A DNA stretch of 64,000 nucleotides from Phaeosaccion multiseriatum (taxonomy: Eukaryota; Ochrophyta, other classes): NCBI GenBank assembly GCA_965112735.1, contig CBCOSG010000003.1, positions 1 through 64,000 on the forward strand. Direction: 5' to 3'. Below, in pieces: positions 28,026 to 39,216 of the stretch. The notes below the pieces were generated by a model. It saw nothing but the letters and a program-made list of their open reading frames with translations. It searched no databases and was not told the origin of the DNA. Both the position numbers and the translations under genes were made by a program. The stretch's first letter is position 1; the number at the start of each line of letters is the position of its first letter.

Positions 28026-31000
28026 ATGGCTTTAAAAAAAGAAGAGAAATATATTGCTCGTAAAGGTAATATGGTAAGTACCGAGTTTGAAAGTATGTAC
28101 ATTAAAACTTTACCTAATTTATTAGAAGTACAACGCTCCAGCTTTTGTTGGTTTTTATCAAATGGGTTAATTGATGAATTGATGAATTTTTCTTCTATTA
28201 TGGACTTCGGTCAAAAATTTGAACTAAAACTTTATGCACGAGAAATTCGACTTAAAAGGACAAAGACCAAAGGAGTAGAATTAAAAGATCGAGCAAGTTC
28301 ATCAAATTTTAAAATTTATGTTCCTATTGAATTAAAACAGATAATTATTGATAAAGAATCGGATTTTTATTTTGATATTGAAAATGATCACAAAAACGTT
28401 AAAAATAATATTTGGACTGACTTATCTAATCAAATTGAAATTGAATTAGATGAAATGAAAAAAAAACTTATAGATCATGAATCTCAATTATTAAAAGAAT
28501 TAGAATTAGCTGAAACACAAGAAAACTATTTAAATTTTGAGCAACAACTATTAAAAGAATTATTAGAAATAGAGACAAATTCTTCTGGTCCAAACATAAT
28601 CATAAAAAAAAAAAGGATATTTTTAGGGGAAATTCCTCTAATGACAAAAAAAGGAACATTTATTGTGAATGGATGTGAGAGAGTAGTTATTAATCAATTA
28701 ATTCGTAGTCCAGGAGTTTATTATAAGAAATTTAAAAAAAATCCTAATTCAAAAGAATTTGATTATTCAGCCACTATTATCTCTAACAAGGGCTCTTGGC
28801 TAACATTTAAAATAACCAAACGACGTTTTGCAGTTAAAGATGAAAAAAATAATGAAATAACTACCTTAAAACCAGTAATATATCTTAAAATTGATAATAA
28901 ATATGAAATCCCAATTAACTGGGTGTTTACTAGCTTAGGAATAACAGCAAATGAAATTAATCAGACAGTAGTAAATGCAGAAAAATTAAGAGAAATTATT
29001 GCGGATATAAAAATAGAGATAGAAGATATAAGAAAAAAAGATGAAAAAGAAAAAAATACAATTCAAATATTAGTAAAAAGACAAAGACAAGATGAGCTAG
29101 CCATCTATAGAGCTAGACAGTTATTAAAAAATAAAATTCTGAATCCTAGATATTATGATTTAGGAGAAATTGGACGGGTAAGAATAAATAAAAAAGTCGG
29201 ATTAGATTTACCATTATTTAAAACCCAATTAACTTCACAAGATTTTTTGAAAATTATTGACTATTTACTTGATGTAAGTTTGTCACAACGCAATGCAAAA
29301 CTGGACCAAATCGATAATCTAAGAAATAAAAGAGTCCGTTCCGTGGGTGAATTATTACAAAATCAATTTCGGTTAGCTTTGAAAAGGTTAGAAAATAATT
29401 TTTCAGACAGAATAGCATTAATAAATCTGGATGTTTTAAATGCGAGTAATCTAATAAGTCCTCATACTTTAACAAAAACAATGAAAGAATTTTTCGGGTC
29501 TAGCCAACTTTCTCAATATTATGATGAAACTAATCCACTAGCCGAATTAACTCATAAACGTCGGGTAACCTCGTTAGGACCAGGTGGATTGAGTGGCGAA
29601 CATGTTAGTTTCGCAGCGAGAGATATTCATCCAACCCAATACGGTCGATTATGTCCTATAGAAACACCTGAAGGAAAAAATGCTGGCTTAATTTCTTCTT
29701 TGGCTTGCTATGCAAGAATTGATCAATATGGATATATTCAAACCCCATTTTTTAAAGTTAACCAAGGATTAATAGAGTATAAAGAATTTCCCACTTATTT
29801 AACAGCTGAACAAGAAGATTTATATAAAATCGCTTCAGCTGATATTAATATTAATGATAAAAATTATATTAATGGTAAATTAATTCCAGCAAAATATAAC
29901 CAAGAATTTATCTTAGTTGATTTATACGAAATTGACTTAATATCGATTTCTCCAATTCAAGTATTATCAATAGGTACATCCCTAATTCCATTTTTGGAAC
30001 ATGATGATGCTAACCGGACATTAATGGGTTCAAACATGCAAAGACAAGCATTGCCCTTATTATATCCTAAAAAGCCAATTATCGGTACAGGGTTAGAAGC
30101 TAAGGTAGCAATAGATTCTGGAGCAATGTTAATTAATTCACAATTAGGGACTGTTCTTCAAGCAACTAGTAATCAAATTATTGTTAAGACTAAAAAAAAT
30201 GCACATTATAATAAGTATTCTTTAGTAAAATACATCCGTTCAAATCAAAATACATGTATTAATCAAATACCTGTTGTTTGGGGTGGAGAATTAGTTAAAC
30301 CAGGTCAAGTTTTAGCTGATAGTCAAGGAACTGATAGTGGTGAACTAGCTCTTGGACAAAATCTTACAGTGGCATATATGCCTTGGGAAGGTTATAATTA
30401 TGAAGATGCATTAGTTTTGAGTGACCGTTTAATATACGAAAATTTATTCAGTTCATTACATATAGAAAAATATGAGGTATCAATTGCGAGAACTGATACT
30501 GGTCCAGAAAAAATGACATGCGATTTACCTGATAGAAATTTTGATTCGACAAAAAATTTAGAAAATAACGGCATAATTTATACGGGAGCCTTAGTTCAAT
30601 CTGGAGATATTCTAGTTGGTAAAGTGAGTCCTAAAGTTAATTTAGATTTGACACCCGAAGGAAAGCTGCTACAGGCAGTATTCCAATATAGCTTACCTGA
30701 TGTAGTAGATACCTCTTTCTGTGTTCCCGAAGGGATTTCGGGCCGTGTAATTGAGACAATAATCTATGATACAAACGATGCAATAAATATGACCCATTTA
30801 GTTATAGTTTTTATTGCTCAAATTCGAAAAATTAAAATTGGAGACAAAATTGCTGGTCGACATGGTAATAAAGGTATAGTTTCTACAATTTTACCAATTC
30901 AAGATATGCCATATTTACCAGATGGAACAATTGTTGACGTTATGTTAAATCCATTAGGAGTCCCTTCTAGAATGAATGTTGGTCAAATTTTCGAATCATT

Positions 31001-31619
31001 ACTTGGATTAGCAGGAAATGAATTAAATTCTCGTTTTAAAATATTTCCATTTGATGAAATATACAGTAAAGAATCTTCCCGAATTTTAATTAATAAAAAA
31101 TTAAAAGAGGCAGCTAAACAAACAAATAAACCATGGTTATTTGACGCACATACCCCCGGTAAAATGATTTTACGAGATGGCCGTACTGGAGAAACATTTG
31201 ATAACCCAATTCTAGTGGGTAAAGCTTATATGTTAAAATTAGTTCACTTAGTGGATAAAAAAATTCATGCACGATGGACTGGACCATACTCTTTAATTAC
31301 TCAACAACCCGTGAAAGGGCGAGCTCGAGGAGGAGGTCAAAGATTTGGGGAAATGGAAGTTTGGGCATTAGAAGCCTTTGGTGCAGCCTATACACTTCAA
31401 GAATTATTAACGCTTAAATCAGATGACATGAAAGGAAGAAATGAATTATTAACAGCAATGGTAAAAGGTGAACCAATTCCAAAACCTGGTGTTCCCGAAT
31501 CTTTTAAAGTTTTATTACGAGAATTGAGGGCTTTGGGATTAGATATAACCACTTATAAAATAAGTAAAGTTGAGAATAAGCAAACGATAACTGACATGGA
31601 AGTTGATTTATTTAATTAA
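28026..31619 (+). CDS. rpoB: RNA polymerase beta subunit
   Basis: This is the beta subunit of the plastid-encoded RNA polymerase. At 1197 residues it is somewhat longer than many plastid homologues because of two Lys/Glu-rich, probably coiled-coil inserts (about residues 135-190 and 320-350). Core motifs are intact: Ser-Leu-Gly-Pro-Gly-Gly-Leu-Ser-Gly-Glu, Arg-Asp-Ile-His-Pro-Thr-Gln-Tyr-Gly-Arg-Leu-Cys-Pro-Ile-Glu-Thr-Pro-Glu-Gly, and Gly-Arg-His-Gly-Asn-Lys-Gly-Ile-Val near the C-terminal half. An in-frame A11 run (around 28604-28614) is not broken. Confidence 0.97.
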   Translation: MALKKEEKYIARKGNMVSTEFESMYIKTLPNLLEVQRSSFCWFLSNGLIDELMNFSSIMDFGQKFELKLYAREIRLKRTKTKGVELKDRASSSNFKIYVPIELKQIIIDKESDFYFDIENDHKNVKNNIWTDLSNQIEIELDEMKKKLIDHESQLLKELELAETQENYLNFEQQLLKELLEIETNSSGPNIIIKKKRIFLGEIPLMTKKGTFIVNGCERVVINQLIRSPGVYYKKFKKNPNSKEFDYSATIISNKGSWLTFKITKRRFAVKDEKNNEITTLKPVIYLKIDNKYEIPINWVFTSLGITANEINQTVVNAEKLREIIADIKIEIEDIRKKDEKEKNTIQILVKRQRQDELAIYRARQLLKNKILNPRYYDLGEIGRVRINKKVGLDLPLFKTQLTSQDFLKIIDYLLDVSLSQRNAKLDQIDNLRNKRVRSVGELLQNQFRLALKRLENNFSDRIALINLDVLNASNLISPHTLTKTMKEFFGSSQLSQYYDETNPLAELTHKRRVTSLGPGGLSGEHVSFAARDIHPTQYGRLCPIETPEGKNAGLISSLACYARIDQYGYIQTPFFKVNQGLIEYKEFPTYLTAEQEDLYKIASADININDKNYINGKLIPAKYNQEFILVDLYEIDLISISPIQVLSIGTSLIPFLEHDDANRTLMGSNMQRQALPLLYPKKPIIGTGLEAKVAIDSGAMLINSQLGTVLQATSNQIIVKTKKNAHYNKYSLVKYIRSNQNTCINQIPVVWGGELVKPGQVLADSQGTDSGELALGQNLTVAYMPWEGYNYEDALVLSDRLIYENLFSSLHIEKYEVSIARTDTGPEKMTCDLPDRNFDSTKNLENNGIIYTGALVQSGDILVGKVSPKVNLDLTPEGKLLQAVFQYSLPDVVDTSFCVPEGISGRVIETIIYDTNDAINMTHLVIVFIAQIRKIKIGDKIAGRHGNKGIVSTILPIQDMPYLPDGTIVDVMLNPLGVPSRMNVGQIFESLLGLAGNELNSRFKIFPFDEIYSKESSRILINKKLKEAAKQTNKPWLFDAHTPGKMILRDGRTGETFDNPILVGKAYMLKLVHLVDKKIHARWTGPYSLITQQPVKGRARGGGQRFGEMEVWALEAFGAAYTLQELLTLKSDDMKGRNELLTAMVKGEPIPKPGVPESFKVLLRELRALGLDITTYKISKVENKQTITDMEVDLFN

Positions 31620-31669
31620 TAATTTATAGTTTTATTTGTACACATTAATTAATTTATTTAAAACATATT

Positions 31670-33648
31670 ATGGAAAAAAATCCTTTAACTAAAACGAGCT
31701 TAAATCGACAAAAAACAGCATTTGATTATATTAAAATTAATTTAGCTTCTCCTAAAAGAATTCGCGAATGGAGTGAAAGAATTTTACCTAACGGACAAAT
31801 TGTTGGGGAAATAACTACTTCGGATACTCTGAACTACCGAAGTTTGAAACCAGAAATGGGAGGTTTATTTTGCGAGAGGATTTTTGGTCCTCAGAAAAGT
31901 TGGGAATGCAGTTGTGGCAAATATAAACATATTCGACGTCCAATTTCTTCAATTTGTGAAGTTTGTAATGTTGAAGTTACAGAATCTTTGGTTAGACGAC
32001 ATCGGATGGGGTATATTGAATTGTTGGCTCCAACAACTCATATCTGGTACTTGAAAGGACGTCCCAGTTATTTATCTTATGTATTAGAAAACGTAAAAGA
32101 AGATGATGAATTTTATGATGAGGAAGGAAAAAAAGAAATAAATTTTAAATATACAGTAAAAAACCTTGAAAAAATAATTTATTCCCGGCAAAATAATGAA
32201 CCAAAAGATGAAGAGTCAACAGTTAGAAGCTTTTCTGCAGATGAGGCAGAACTTTATTTGGAAGTGGATGAAAATAGAGATGAAGAGGAAGATGATGATG
32301 AAGACATCTATAGTGAAAAAAAAGAAGAACTATTGAAACTATTTATAATGCATTAAAAAATATTAATTTAAGTGAACTTGTAAAAAATTTACGTGCAGAA
32401 TTATATTCGAAAAAAACTAAGCCTGAATTACAACAAAAAAAACAAGTTAAAGTAATCCGGGTATTAGAAAGTTTCTTAGCTACCGATTCTGATCCTTTAT
32501 GGATGATGTTAACTGTTTTACCTGTAATTCCACCAGCTTTACGTCCTTTAATGGAGTTAAATACCGGAAGGCTTGCCTCATCTGATTTAAATGATTTATA
32601 TAGAAAAATTATTATCCGTAACCATAGATTAGAAAGACTTTACTTTATATATGCTCCAGAAAATGTAATAAGAAGTGAAAAGAGGTTATTGCAAGAATCA
32701 GTTGATGCTTTAATTGATAATGGAAAGAGAGGAGCTGCTGTGGTCGATGCAAATAATCGACCATTAAAATCATTAGCTCAGACGGTAAAAGGAAAACAAG
32801 GACGTTTCCGGCAAAATCTCTTAGGAAAAAGAGTAGATTATTCAGGCCGATCAGTTATTATTGTAGGACCTAATTTACAATTAAATCAATGTGGAATTCC
32901 TTTTGAACTTGGTATTAAATTATTAAAACCTTTTTTAATTCAAAGATTAATTGATTATAATTTTTCAGGAACTATAACTACGGCTAAACAAATCATTAAT
33001 AAAAAAGATTCTTTTATTTGGAATCTATTATACTCGGTTAGTAAAGAACATTCAGTCTTATTAAATAGAGCCCCTACTTTACACCGATTAGGTATTCAAG
33101 CTTTTGAACCAGTTATAATTAGGGGGTCTGCCATTCAGCTCCATCCTTTAGTTTGTTCAGCATTTAATGCTGATTTTGATGGAGATCAAATGGCTGTTCA
33201 TATTCCATTATCCCCAGAAGCTCAAGTAGAAGCTAAATTACTATTATTTGCCCCAAATAATTTTTTATCTACTTCAGGTGGTCAACCAAGTTTACAACCA
33301 ACACAAGATATGGTTTTAGGTTTTTATTATTTAACTACTACAAGTTATACAAATTTAATAGGTTCAAATCACTATTTTAGCAGTTTTAAAGATGCCCTTT
33401 CGGCTTATGAAAATAAACAATTAAAAACCCACTCTTTTATCTGGGTTCGATGCCCACAAGATTTTAAAATTATGGGTCAATTAAATTTTATTAAAACTGT
33501 AACCTTAGATGATAAAACCACAATTAAATTTTACGATAATTTACAGGTTCGTTATTCTAAAAATGATAAAATTATTGTTAAATATGTAAGAACAACTCCT
33601 GGACGAATAATTTTTAATAATACTTTAAACAGTATTTTAACCGTTTAA
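31670..33648 (+). CDS. rpoC1: RNA polymerase beta' subunit N-terminal part, apparent frameshift
   Basis: The first frame (31670-32356) carries the zinc site (Cys-Ser-Cys-Gly ... Cys-Glu-Val-Cys). The second (open from about 32320, in the +2 register, to 33648) carries the catalytic Asn-Ala-Asp-Phe-Asp-Gly-Asp-Gln-Met at 33166-33192, whose three Asp residues bind the active-site magnesium. The frames would join if the A8 run at 32316-32323 had one more A, giving about 659 residues, which is normal. The break falls in a variable acidic linker. It is either a homopolymer error, transcript slippage or real damage; an essential gene makes loss unlikely. Confidence 0.9.
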
Positions 33649-33665
33649 TTTACCAAACACAGATA

Positions 33666-36600
33666 ATGACAAAATATAACAAATTATTCCGGAATATAGT
33701 GGTTGGCAAGAGTGAATTAAAACAAATAATGTTATGGTCTTTCAATAATTTCGGCCGAATCAAAGCTTGTTTTTTAGCAAATGAATTAAAAGATTTAGGG
33801 TTCTATTACTCTACTAAGGCAGGTATTTCTATTAGTTTAGAAGATTTACATGTACCTCCTATTAAAAAAACTTTTATACAAGTTGGGAATCAAAATACTG
33901 AAGAAACGTCTTTTAAAACTACACGTGGAGAAATTACAGAAGTTGAAAGACTTCAAAAAATTATTAAAATATGGGGAAGTATTAGTGAATCATTAAAAAC
34001 TCGTGTAATGGAATTTTTTCGAGAAACTGATCCATTAAATTCTGTTTTTATGATGGCATTTTCAGGCGCCCGTGGAAACATATCTCAAGTACGACAGTTA
34101 GTTGGTATGAGAGGACTAATGGCTGATTCATATGGACGAATCATTGATTTACCGATTCAGAATAATTTTCGAGAAGGGTTAACAGTTACTGATTATTTAA
34201 TTTCATCTTATGGTGCCAGAAAAGGAATTGTAGATACAGCCTTAAGAACAGCTGATTCTGGATATTTAACACGACGCTTAATTGATGTGGCTCAAGATAT
34301 TTTAACCCGCGAAATTGACTGTCAAACAAAAAAAGGTGTAATTCTTTCACAATTTGAAGAAAATGATGAATTTAGTTTATCTTTTGAGGAAAAAATTTTA
34401 GGTAGACTTTTGGCTAGTCCTATTAAGCACCCGATAACTGGCAAATTAATAGCTGAATTTAATCAAGAAATTGATCTAAATTTAATACGCCAAATTAAGA
34501 CTTTACAGATTATTGAGATAGCTATTCGATCTCCCTTAACTTGCAACTCTAGTCGAGGAATCTGTCAAAAATGTTACGGTTGGGATTTATCAGTACGAAA
34601 TATAATTGAATTAGGTGAAGCTGTTGGAATTATTGCTGCTCAATCTATTGGAGAACCCGGTACACAATTAACAATGAGGACATTTCACACTGGTGGAGTT
34701 TTTAATCTTGAGCCCAGTCGACAAGTTTGTGCTGAGTTAGCTGGACAAGTGCATTTTAATACAGAGTTTAAGATGGGTAAAATACGCACAACTAATGGTG
34801 ACTTTGTGTCAGTAACACAACAGCCAGGGACTATAAGTATTGTGGACTATAAAAATATATCATATGTAGTTCATGTACCTTCAAAAACTGAAATACTAGT
34901 AAACGATGATACCTATATTAGGAAAGGCGAAGTACTTTTTGAATTGAAGTCAAAAACAGCATTTATAAATGAAGAAGAAAATATACGATATATTCAGACT
35001 AGTCACTCTGGGGAAATTTTTACTCAATCTTTAATATTTAATTCTTCATACCATCTAGTACTTTGGGTTTTAGCTGGAACGAGCTATGATATTCCTATTA
35101 AATCTAAATTGAAATTAAAACCTTTTTCTAAAGTATGTAAAAACAAATCATTAACCTATAATACTTTAGCTAATTTAACCCCTGGTTTTATCTGTCAGGT
35201 CATTAATCCCATAGAAAATATTTTAGAAGGGTTTCAAATATCTCAAGAACTTAATTTTCCCAAAAAATCAAAGTTTTATTTGGAAAATGAAGAAGTTTTT
35301 CAACAAGCTAAATCTTTACAAAATTTAAAATTTTATCTAGAAAAAAATATAAACGGAACTAATGAAATAAAAGGATATGGTATTGATAATAATCAATTAT
35401 TATTAGATTTTTTCATACCTCAAAATTTTTTAAATAGTAATGGTTTTCCAATAGGATATTTAGAAAACTCCAAATATACTATAAAAACCGGGGGAATGAT
35501 CATTTATTTAAGTTATATGTCCATAGAAACAAGCTGTAGTATTTTTTACATCCCCCAAGCTACACATACTATAAATTCAGATGCAAAGAGTTTAAAAGTT
35601 AAATCGGGAGAGCTTATTAATTCTAATACTGAAATTTTTCCTGGCCAATTTACTAATTTTGGTGGAATTGTAGAAGTTATTAAAACCAATAAGAAATTAA
35701 TTAAAGAAATTACAATAAAACCTGGAGAAAAAATTAAATTAACAGGTAAAAAAAATATTAATAAGTACCATGAACAACTCTATTATCCTGGGGAATTATT
35801 ATTTGATGATTATAAAATTAAACGATTAAGCTATATTGAAGTCATAAAAATAAAAAAAACAAGTTTTATTTTGGTGAGACCAATTACTCGGTATGAAATT
35901 ATGGAGCTGCAAAATAAAAATATGAATTTTGTGTTTGGTACTAATTTACCGTTAAAAATTGAACCAATCCGATTAAACCAGAAACTTAGAGATTTTATTA
36001 CTACAGATCAATCTACTGTACTCTTTAATAGACCGTTAACTTTACTCCGGACATTAGAAAAAATATCGCCGACAGTATATTTTGAATTAGACAGTATGAA
36101 TCAGGGATATATCAATCTTGTAGCCCATAAAGAATTTGATTATAAAACTGTAGAAAAAGAAACATTATTAATTCAAGACTATGTTCCAACTGAAATTAAA
36201 AAAATAAATAAAGCATTAAAAATATTAGTAGAAGAAAATCAATTTATTGAACCTTATACTTCATTACTTGCATTTAATGTTTTAAGTTCAAAAACTGGTA
36301 AAATTAATGTAATAAAAGACCAATTTATAGATAATAAAAGAAAAATATTAATAATTCATGACCATGATTATAAAAAAATTTATTTGGAAAAGAAAAGTAG
36401 TAAAATTTCCATCAATAAATTTTTAAAAGCTGGTAATCAAATTACAAAAAATATAAAAGTTAAAAATTCTGGTGTAATAACTCATTATTCCGGAAGTAAA
36501 ATTTTAATTAGACCAGGCACAGCTTATTTATTTTCTGAGGGAGCAAAAATTACTAAAAAATCTGGGTTGTTTGTTGCTGAGCAAGAAGAATTAGGTAAAA

Positions 36601-37586
36601 TTTCTTACAAGAGAGCTAAAACAAGCGATATAGTACAAGGTTTACCTAGAGTAGAAGAAATTTTAGAAGCTCGCCAACCAAAAAATATTTCAACAATTTC
36701 ACTTGTACCGCGTATTGTCAGAAAATTAGAATACACTAATGCCGGCATTCTAGTTTGGTTACATAAACCATTTAAGACTTCTTATTCACGTGGGGAATTC
36801 GAAAAAAAAGAATACTATTCCATTAAGAAATTAGAAAAAATATCTATTGAAAAATTTGAATTTTTAAATGTTGCGACACCATTATATGAAACGGTTTTAA
36901 ACCCACATCTTATTTTAAATACTTATTTTGATTATTACCGAACTTTATCTTTTTTTGATTTATCTCCGTATCACTATACTTCACGTAGTTTTTCAAAAGT
37001 TCAAAGTTTCTTATTAAAATCGATACAAGAAGTTTATTGCTCTCAGGGAGTAAAAATTTCCGATAAACATATTGAATTAATAATTAGACAAATGACGAAA
37101 AATGTTGAAATAACTGCAGCAAATAATTCTGAACTTCTGCCCCATGAAATAATTAGTTTAAAAAAAGTTCATTATATTAACCAATCTTTAACTCTAAACC
37201 AAAAAAAAGGAGAAAAGAAAACGGAATATATTAAATATATTCCCGTACTATCAGGAATTACGAAAGCAGCTTTAAGTACAACTAGTTTTATTTCAGCAGC
37301 AAGTTTTCAGGAAACAACTCGAATATTAACGGAAGCCGCTATATATGGGAAAATAGATTGGTTAGAAGGTTTAAAAGAAAATGTTATCGTCGGAAGATTA
37401 ATTCCTGCTGGAACAGGGTTTAATGCTTACAATGACCTTTGTTTCCAAACAACAATATTTCCATCAAAGAATTTTTCTGACAAAAAATTATTAGAAATTA
37501 AAAAAACACCTCAAAAACTAAATTATTCACGATTAAAAAATTCTTTAAAACAAAAAAAATTAAATTTTAGGCCTGTTTCTTTTTAA
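33666..37586 (+). CDS. rpoC2: RNA polymerase beta'' subunit
   Basis: This is the C-terminal part of bacterial beta', encoded separately as in cyanobacteria and plastids. It is 1306 residues. The bridge/trigger region is recognisable: Phe-Ser-Gly-Ala-Arg-Gly-Asn-Ile-Ser-Gln-Val-Arg-Gln-Leu-Val-Gly-Met-Arg-Gly-Leu, then Gly-Glu-Pro-Gly-Thr-Gln-Leu-Thr-Met-Arg-Thr-Phe-His-Thr-Gly-Gly. A Cys cluster (Cys-Asn-Ser-Ser-Arg-Gly-Ile-Cys-Gln-Lys-Cys) precedes it. The middle 700 residues are poorly conserved. It starts 18 bases after rpoC1. Confidence 0.96.
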   Translation: MTKYNKLFRNIVVGKSELKQIMLWSFNNFGRIKACFLANELKDLGFYYSTKAGISISLEDLHVPPIKKTFIQVGNQNTEETSFKTTRGEITEVERLQKIIKIWGSISESLKTRVMEFFRETDPLNSVFMMAFSGARGNISQVRQLVGMRGLMADSYGRIIDLPIQNNFREGLTVTDYLISSYGARKGIVDTALRTADSGYLTRRLIDVAQDILTREIDCQTKKGVILSQFEENDEFSLSFEEKILGRLLASPIKHPITGKLIAEFNQEIDLNLIRQIKTLQIIEIAIRSPLTCNSSRGICQKCYGWDLSVRNIIELGEAVGIIAAQSIGEPGTQLTMRTFHTGGVFNLEPSRQVCAELAGQVHFNTEFKMGKIRTTNGDFVSVTQQPGTISIVDYKNISYVVHVPSKTEILVNDDTYIRKGEVLFELKSKTAFINEEENIRYIQTSHSGEIFTQSLIFNSSYHLVLWVLAGTSYDIPIKSKLKLKPFSKVCKNKSLTYNTLANLTPGFICQVINPIENILEGFQISQELNFPKKSKFYLENEEVFQQAKSLQNLKFYLEKNINGTNEIKGYGIDNNQLLLDFFIPQNFLNSNGFPIGYLENSKYTIKTGGMIIYLSYMSIETSCSIFYIPQATHTINSDAKSLKVKSGELINSNTEIFPGQFTNFGGIVEVIKTNKKLIKEITIKPGEKIKLTGKKNINKYHEQLYYPGELLFDDYKIKRLSYIEVIKIKKTSFILVRPITRYEIMELQNKNMNFVFGTNLPLKIEPIRLNQKLRDFITTDQSTVLFNRPLTLLRTLEKISPTVYFELDSMNQGYINLVAHKEFDYKTVEKETLLIQDYVPTEIKKINKALKILVEENQFIEPYTSLLAFNVLSSKTGKINVIKDQFIDNKRKILIIHDHDYKKIYLEKKSSKISINKFLKAGNQITKNIKVKNSGVITHYSGSKILIRPGTAYLFSEGAKITKKSGLFVAEQEELGKISYKRAKTSDIVQGLPRVEEILEARQPKNISTISLVPRIVRKLEYTNAGILVWLHKPFKTSYSRGEFEKKEYYSIKKLEKISIEKFEFLNVATPLYETVLNPHLILNTYFDYYRTLSFFDLSPYHYTSRSFSKVQSFLLKSIQEVYCSQGVKISDKHIELIIRQMTKNVEITAANNSELLPHEIISLKKVHYINQSLTLNQKKGEKKTEYIKYIPVLSGITKAALSTTSFISAASFQETTRILTEAAIYGKIDWLEGLKENVIVGRLIPAGTGFNAYNDLCFQTTIFPSKNFSDKKLLEIKKTPQKLNYSRLKNSLKQKKLNFRPVSF

Positions 37587-37755
37587 AATTTTAAGTGTAA
37601 TATATCTTGGTATCATTCAATTTAAAAAAGTTAAGTTTTTTATAAACTAAACTTTTTATTTCCTTGAAAGGACAAATCCAATTAAGTTATTAAGTATTAA
37701 AAAATACAGTTTTATTTTTTTTTAGTTAGAAAAATAATAAAAATATAAAAAATTT

Positions 37756-38444
37756 ATGAAAGAAATTCAAAAAAAAACTGTATTAAAAGAACTTTTAGAA
37801 GCTGGAGTACATTTTGGTCATAAAGCTCACCGTTGGCATCCAAAAATGTTTCCTTATATTTATACAGAAAAAAATCATGTTCATATTATTGATCTTATTC
37901 AAACATATCATTTATTAAAAAAAACATGTAAATTAGTTGAAGAGGCAACTAAAAAAAAAAGACAGTTTTATTTGTAGCAACAAAAAGACAAGCTGCCCCT
38001 ATTATTGAAAAAGAAGCAATACGTTGTGGCAGTTATTATATTAATCACCGGTGGTTAGGCGGTATGTTAACTAATTGGACTACAATATATAAACGAATTC
38101 AATATTTAAATGAACTAGAACAAAGAGATAAGGAAGGGTTATTAGACTTATTACCAAAAAAAGAAGCGATAAAAAAGAAAAAAGAACTAAATCGTTTGCA
38201 CCGATATTTCGATGGAGTTAAAAATATGGATAACCGACCTGACATTATATTTGTTATTGATCAAAAAAGAGAAATGATTGCTATAAAAGAAGCCCGTTCT
38301 CTAAATATCCCTATTATTTCTATTTTGGATACAAACTGTAATCCCGATCTAATAACGTACCCTATTCCGGGAAATGATGATGGTATTCGTTCTATAAAAT
38401 ATATTGTAGAAAAAATAGCCGATAGTATATGCTTAGCCCAATAG
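37756..38444 (+). CDS. rps2: 30S ribosomal protein S2, apparent frameshift
   Basis: The N-terminal frame (37756-37977) has [15 protein letters not shown], typical of S2. It runs into a stop just after the A10 run at 37951-37960. Adding one A joins it to a frame that reads [11 protein letters not shown], then Trp-Leu-Gly-Gly-Met-Leu-Thr-Asn-Trp, to 38444. The whole would be about 229 residues, the normal S2 length, with family-perfect sequence across the join. This is the clearest of the three homopolymer breaks. Confidence 0.92.
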
Positions 38445-38532
38445 CAAATAAAAATTAACACCTAAGTTCTTATGAAAAAAATTTAAATTTTAAACAGTAT
38501 TTTATTAATTTTAATTAAAAAACAACGGAAAC

Positions 38533-39138
38533 ATGAATATACAAATTAGTCCCCAACTAGTTAAAAAACTTAGAACTAAGACTGGGGCTGGAATGATGGA
38601 CTGTAAGAAAGCTCTTCAGGTAAATGATGGAGATTTTGATAAAGCAACTGAAAGTTTACGACAAAAAGGCTTATTATTTGCAGATAAAAAATCTGATAGG
38701 CAAGCTAGTGAAGGAATTATATCTAGCTATATACATACAGGTGCAAAATTAGGAGTACTGATTGAAGTAAATTGTGAAACTGATTTTGTTGCCCGTCGAC
38801 CTGAATTTCAAACTTTAGTTAAAAATATTTCAATGCAAATTGCTGCATCACCTTCCGTTAATTATGTTTCAACAAAAAATATTCCTGATTTAGTAATAGA
38901 GAATGAAAAATCTATTGAATTAGCAAAAGAAGATTTAATAAATAAATCAGAAGATATAAAAATGAAAATTGTTGAAGGTAGAATAGAAAAATTTTTAAAA
39001 ACTAAAAGTTTACTAGACCAACCTTTTATTAAAAATACGGAAATAACTGTTGAGGAATTAATAAAACAGACTGTTAATCTATTAGGAGAAAATATTCAGG
39101 TTTCAAGATTTATAAGATTTGAACTCGGACAAACATAG
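38533..39138 (+). CDS. tsf: Elongation factor Ts
   Basis: EF-Ts recycles EF-Tu-GDP. The 201-residue protein has [16 protein letters not shown] near the start and Cys-Glu-Thr-Asp-Phe-Val-Ala-Arg, both signature motifs. It follows rps2, as in bacteria. Its partner tufA lies just across the convergent terminator, in the opposite orientation. Confidence 0.95.
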   Translation: MNIQISPQLVKKLRTKTGAGMMDCKKALQVNDGDFDKATESLRQKGLLFADKKSDRQASEGIISSYIHTGAKLGVLIEVNCETDFVARRPEFQTLVKNISMQIAASPSVNYVSTKNIPDLVIENEKSIELAKEDLINKSEDIKMKIVEGRIEKFLKTKSLLDQPFIKNTEITVEELIKQTVNLLGENIQVSRFIRFELGQT

Positions 39139-39167
39139 AGATTTAGATTCAAAATTTGTTTTGGACT

Positions 39168-39216
39168 AGAAAATATTTTTATTTAATATTATTAATATTA
39201 AATAAAAATATTTTCT
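39168..39216. terminator. 23-bp perfect hairpin between tsf and rps10
   Basis: Arms 39168-39190 and 39194-39216 are exact reverse complements around a 3-base loop. The genes on both sides converge here, and the right arm overlaps the last codon and stop of rps10. An A/T-only stem this long fits a bidirectional transcript end for the rpo-rps2-tsf and ribosomal-protein operons. Confidence 0.8.
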
